A stretch of 64,000 nt of DNA from Stenotrophomonas rhizophila. Lineage in GTDB: Bacteria > Pseudomonadota > Gammaproteobacteria > Xanthomonadales > Xanthomonadaceae. Both the position numbers and the translations under genes were made by a program. The notes under the pieces are model-generated. The model saw nothing but the letters and a program-made list of their open reading frames with translations. It was not told where the DNA came from and did no database searches. Shown piece by piece: positions 60,789-64,000 of this stretch (within the stretch, counting starts at the first letter, position 1; each line of letters opens with the position of its first letter). The stretch spans positions 539,001-603,000 of the forward strand of contig NZ_CP016294.1 of NCBI RefSeq assembly GCF_001704155.1. The letters run 5' to 3'.

Positions 60789-61441
60789 GGGTAGGGATTG
60801 TGCACCGGTCGGCCTTCATCCAGCGCCATGTTCAAGGTCATCACGTTCACCCTGGGCTGCCCGAACACGCCCCATTGCGGGCCCTGCGTATGCGCCTTCA
60901 CCAGCGCCTGCACCTGTTCCACGCTGAGGCCGCGGTTGCCCGCCACGCGCTTGACCTGCACCGCAGCCGCAGCCGGCGACAGCTCGGGGTCCATGCCCGC
61001 GCCGGACTGGGTCACAAGATCACCGGGCACCTCATCCACGGCAATGCCTTCGCGCGCTGCCACGGCCCGGGTCGCCTCGGCGACGCGTTCCTGCAGGGCA
61101 GGGTTGCTGCGCGCCAGGTTGCTGCCGGCGGCGGCCATCGGGTCGTAGTTGGCCGCCGACGGGCGCGTCTGGAAGTAGCCGTCGCCCACGAACGGCTGGG
61201 CCACCAGGCGCGAGCCGCGCACCTGGTGATTGTCCAGCAGCAGGCTGCCTTCGGCCTGCACGGGGAACAACGCGGCACTGATGCCGGTGGTGGCCACGGC
61301 ATACGCCAGGCCGAGCAGCAGCAGGCTGGCCACGCCCAGGCCGATGGCCGGGCGCAGCGCACCCGTGTGCTGCAATGACACCGGAGTGGCGGCGCGCGCA
61401 CGCGCCGGGCGGGAAAGCGAAGCAGCAGCGGAGCGGTTCAT
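60785..61441 (-). CDS. kdpC: KdpC subunit of the K+-transporting ATPase
   Basis: The 218-residue protein has one membrane helix at about residues 31-52 after a longer than usual basic head. The periplasmic domain contains the KdpC blocks [39 protein letters not shown] and [20 protein letters not shown]. It is the accessory subunit needed for assembly and high K+ affinity. It overlaps kdpB and kdpD by four bases on each side. Confidence 0.94.
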   Translation of the reverse strand: MNRSAAASLSRPARARAATPVSLQHTGALRPAIGLGVASLLLLGLAYAVATTGISAALFPVQAEGSLLLDNHQVRGSRLVAQPFVGDGYFQTRPSAANYDPMAAAGSNLARSNPALQERVAEATRAVAAREGIAVDEVPGDLVTQSGAGMDPELSPAAAAVQVKRVAGNRGLSVEQVQALVKAHTQGPQWGVFGQPRVNVMTLNMALDEGRPVHNPYP

Positions 61442-63489
61442 GCGCCAAATACCGAGAAGAGGAGGAGGTCGATCAGCTTGATGGCCGCGAACGGCAGCAG
61501 CACGCCGCCCAGCCCGTACACCAGCATGTTCCGGCGCAGCAGCGCGGTGGCCGTGGCCGGGCGGAAGCGCACGCCACGCAGGGCGAGCGGAATCAGGGCC
61601 GGAATCACCAGCGCGTTGAAGATCAGCGCCGCCAGCACCGCGTTGCGCGGGCTGGACAGGTGCATCACGTTCAACGTGGCCATGGCCGGCAGGGTGGCGG
61701 CGAACAGCGCCGGCAGGATCGCGAAGTACTTGGAGACGTCGTTGGCCAGCGAGAACGTGGTCAGCGCACCGCGCGTGATCAACTGCTGCTTGCCCACTTC
61801 CACCACCGCCAGCAGCTTGGTCGGGTCCGAATCCAGGTCCACCATGTTGCCGGCTTCCTTGGCCGCCTGCGTGCCCGAGTTCATCGCCAGGCCGATGTCG
61901 GCCTGGGCCAGTGCGGGTGCGTCGTTGGTGCCGTCGCCCACCATCGCCACCAGCCGGCCACCGGCCTGTTCGGCGCGGATGCGGGCCAGCTTGTCTTCCG
62001 GGCGCGCTTCGGCGATGTAATCGTCCACGCCGGCTTCGGCCGCAATCGCCGCGGCGGTAAGCGGGTTGTCGCCGGTGATCATCACCGTGCGGATACCCAT
62101 CGCGCGCAGCTGCGCGAACTTCTCGCGCATGCCGTGCTTGACCACGTCACTCAGCTCGATCACGCCCAGCACGTGGCGACCTTCGCACACCACCAGCGGG
62201 GTAGCGCCGTTGCGTGCCACCTGCTCCACCCGCCCGGCCAGCTCGGCCGGAACCGTGCCGCCCAGCTCGCGGACATATGCAGTGATCGCATCGGCCGCGC
62301 CCTTGCGGATGCGCCGGCCGCCGTCCAGGTCCACGCCGGACATGCGGGTCTGCGCGCTGAAAGCGAGGTAGTCCGCGCGGTCGGGCTCAGCGGTGGTGCA
62401 GCCCTGCTCGCGTGCCAGCCGCACCACCGACTTGCCTTCCGGGGTCGGGTCGGCCAGCGACGACAGCAGCGCCGCTTCTCGAAGCTGTGTCGCTTCAATG
62501 CCGGCCAGCGCATGGAAGTGGGTCGCCTGGCGGTCGCCGTGGGTGATGGTGCCGGTCTTGTCCAGCAGCAGCACGTCGACGTCGCCGGCCACTTCCACTG
62601 CCTTGCCCGATTTGGCCAGGATGTTGGCCGCCAGCGCACGGTTCATGCCGGCGATGCCGATGGCCGGCAGCAGCCCGCCGATGGTGGTCGGAATCAGGCA
62701 TACCAGCAGCGCGATCAGCAGCAGCGGGTCGACCTTGACCCCGACGAAGGCGCCGATGGCGGGCAGGGTTGCCACCACCACCAGGAAGGTCAGCGTCATC
62801 GCGGCCAGCAGCAGGGTCAGCGCCACTTCGTTCGGCGTCTTCTGCCGGTTGGCGCCTTCCACCAGCGCGATCATCCGGTCCAGGAAGCTGTGGCCCGGCT
62901 CGGCGGTGATCTTCACGATGATCTGGTCCGACAGCACCTTGGTGCCACCGATCACGCCGCTGCGGTCGGTACCCGCCTCGCGCAGCACCGGTGCCGATTC
63001 ACCGGTCACCGCCGCTTCGTTGATGGTCGCAAGGCCCTGCACGATCTCGCCATCGGCCGGCACCAGCTCGCCGGCACTGACGATCACATGGTCGCCCGGG
63101 CGCAGCTCGGCGGCCGGCACCTGGGTTTCGCTGGCCCCGGCATGGGCGGCGGCCAGCCGGCGCGCGCTCAGGTCCTGGCGGGCACGCCGCAGCGAGGCGG
63201 CCTGGCCGCGGCCGCGCGCCTCGGCCACCGCTTCGGCGAAGTTGCCGAACAGCACGGTCAACAGCAGGATCGCGGTCACCACCAGGCCGAAGCCGAGCGG
63301 CGCGTTGCCGGTCAGCGTGACCAGCAGGCTCACCAGCGTGCCCACCATCACCACCGCCATCACCGGGCTGTGCACCAGGTGGCGCGGCGACAGTTTGATC
63401 ACCGCATCGCGCAAAGCCCGGCGCAGGCCGGCTGCGTCGAGCAGGCGCGGGCGGCGGGAAGGAGCTGCATTCAAGGGATAGGTACTCAT
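61438..63489 (-). CDS. kdpB: KdpB, catalytic P-type ATPase subunit
   Basis: The 683-residue P-type ATPase has the actuator loop TGESAPVL (in E. coli this Ser is the inhibitory phosphorylation site), phosphorylation motif [12 protein letters not shown], nucleotide-domain KGAADAI, and hinge [16 protein letters not shown]. Seven membrane helices fit the family. It hydrolyses ATP to drive K+ uptake through KdpA. The gene starts 11 bases after kdpA. Confidence 0.96.
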   Translation of the reverse strand: MSTYPLNAAPSRRPRLLDAAGLRRALRDAVIKLSPRHLVHSPVMAVVMVGTLVSLLVTLTGNAPLGFGLVVTAILLLTVLFGNFAEAVAEARGRGQAASLRRARQDLSARRLAAAHAGASETQVPAAELRPGDHVIVSAGELVPADGEIVQGLATINEAAVTGESAPVLREAGTDRSGVIGGTKVLSDQIIVKITAEPGHSFLDRMIALVEGANRQKTPNEVALTLLLAAMTLTFLVVVATLPAIGAFVGVKVDPLLLIALLVCLIPTTIGGLLPAIGIAGMNRALAANILAKSGKAVEVAGDVDVLLLDKTGTITHGDRQATHFHALAGIEATQLREAALLSSLADPTPEGKSVVRLAREQGCTTAEPDRADYLAFSAQTRMSGVDLDGGRRIRKGAADAITAYVRELGGTVPAELAGRVEQVARNGATPLVVCEGRHVLGVIELSDVVKHGMREKFAQLRAMGIRTVMITGDNPLTAAAIAAEAGVDDYIAEARPEDKLARIRAEQAGGRLVAMVGDGTNDAPALAQADIGLAMNSGTQAAKEAGNMVDLDSDPTKLLAVVEVGKQQLITRGALTTFSLANDVSKYFAILPALFAATLPAMATLNVMHLSSPRNAVLAALIFNALVIPALIPLALRGVRFRPATATALLRRNMLVYGLGGVLLPFAAIKLIDLLLFSVFGA

Positions 63490-63500
63490 GGTTTCACGTC

Positions 63501-64000
63501 TCAGCGCAGCGTCAGCGACAGGTGGTCGGCAACCGGGCCCAGCACCAGCGCCGGCATGAACTGCAATACGGTCAGGATGACGATCAGCGCGATCAGGGTC
63601 AGCGCGAAGGTCGGGGTTTCAATCTGCAGCGTGCCGGCCGATTCCGGCGCACGCCGCTTGGCGGCCAGCTGGGCACAGACGATCAACGGAATCACCAGCA
63701 CCGGGTAGCGGCCCAGCAGCAGCACCAGGGTGCAGCTCAGGTTCCACCACGGGGTGGCATCGCCCAGCCCTTCAAAGCCCGAGCCGTTGTTGGCGAATGC
63801 CGATACGTACTCGTAGAACACCTGGCTCACCCCATGGAACGCGGGGTTGGAGGTGCCGGTGATCGACGGAATGGCCAGGGTGATCGCGGTGAACGCCAGG
63901 ATGGTGATCGGCTGCAGCAGCACCAGCAGCGCCAGCAGCTTCACCTGCGGGGTTTCCAGCTTGCGGCCCAGCAGCTCGGGCGTGCGCCCGGTCATCAGCC
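63501..64000 (-). CDS. kdpA: KdpA K+ channel-like subunit, C-terminal part (runs off the window)
   Basis: At least 165 C-terminal residues are present and the frame is open to base 64000. It has [20 protein letters not shown] (the conserved C-terminal 'GRTPE..GKK' block) and [20 protein letters not shown] (a selectivity-loop repeat), with several membrane helices. KdpA holds the K+ filter. The N-terminal two-thirds and the promoter lie beyond the window. Confidence 0.95.
   Translation of the reverse strand, partial: LMTGRTPELLGRKLETPQVKLLALLVLLQPITILAFTAITLAIPSITGTSNPAFHGVSQVFYEYVSAFANNGSGFEGLGDATPWWNLSCTLVLLLGRYPVLVIPLIVCAQLAAKRRAPESAGTLQIETPTFALTLIALIVILTVLQFMPALVLGPVADHLSLTLR

Noticed and set aside
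58053..60794. 913-codon frame antisense to kdpD
   Set aside because: Shadow of kdpD, whose motifs and overlaps with kdpC and kdpE are unambiguous.

Overview
The window is GC-rich chromosomal DNA of a gammaproteobacterium in the Xanthomonadaceae, most likely Stenotrophomonas. The basis is gene content (an Ax21-type outer-membrane protein, a split class II ribonucleotide reductase, coaBC-dut-algC order, xanthomonad-type TonB receptor) plus scattered GTAG-headed hairpin repeats that look like the SMAG (Stenotrophomonas maltophilia GTAG) REP family. This is family-level recognition by eye; no search was run.

Layout. 1-8.2 kb: start of a MASE1-like membrane sensor, a secreted unknown, and a four-gene ABC efflux system (two MacB/FtsX-type permeases, ATPase, HlyD-type adaptor) divergent from a DesK/DesR-like two-component pair. 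8.2-16.3 kb: cytochrome b561 with a membrane-anchored catalase-like protein, an M17 aminopeptidase, a HAD hydrolase, an AI-2E family permease, a YqjD/YqjE-like envelope trio and a DegP/DegQ-type protease. 16.5-22.4 kb: NrdJa, interrupted by a LAGLIDADG intein exactly before its thiyl-radical cysteine, then a lysine/alanine-rich histone H1-like gene, then NrdJb and a membrane protein. 22.4-24.8 kb: DUF1428, the Ax21-like protein and a Nudix hydrolase.

24.8-37.6 kb is an alginate-utilisation locus. One strand carries PL6 lyase, PL17 oligoalginate lyase, MFS transporter, SDR reductase, SGNH hydrolase and KDG kinase in one tightly packed operon. The divergent strand carries a TonB-dependent receptor and a FadR-type GntR regulator. 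Inferred flow: polymer cut by PL6, oligomers taken up by the receptor, cut to the unsaturated monomer by PL17, imported by the MFS carrier, reduced to KDG by the SDR and phosphorylated by KdgK. The KDPG aldolase is not in the window.

37.6-46.7 kb: small conserved genes (DUF6165, TorF-like porin, DUF1456, SDR, VOC), a RES-domain toxin overlapping a long partner gene, a SPOR protein, argS and radC. 46.7-53.1 kb is an accessory island of lower GC between radC and coaBC. It holds immunity-like genes (SUKH, SUFU), unknown small proteins, an ankyrin protein, and decayed fragments including a partial second copy of a gene still intact 3 kb away. 53.2-57.3 kb: coaBC, dut and a membrane-anchored phosphomannomutase. 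57.4-64 kb: kdpABCDE on the minus strand, with kdpA cut by the window end.
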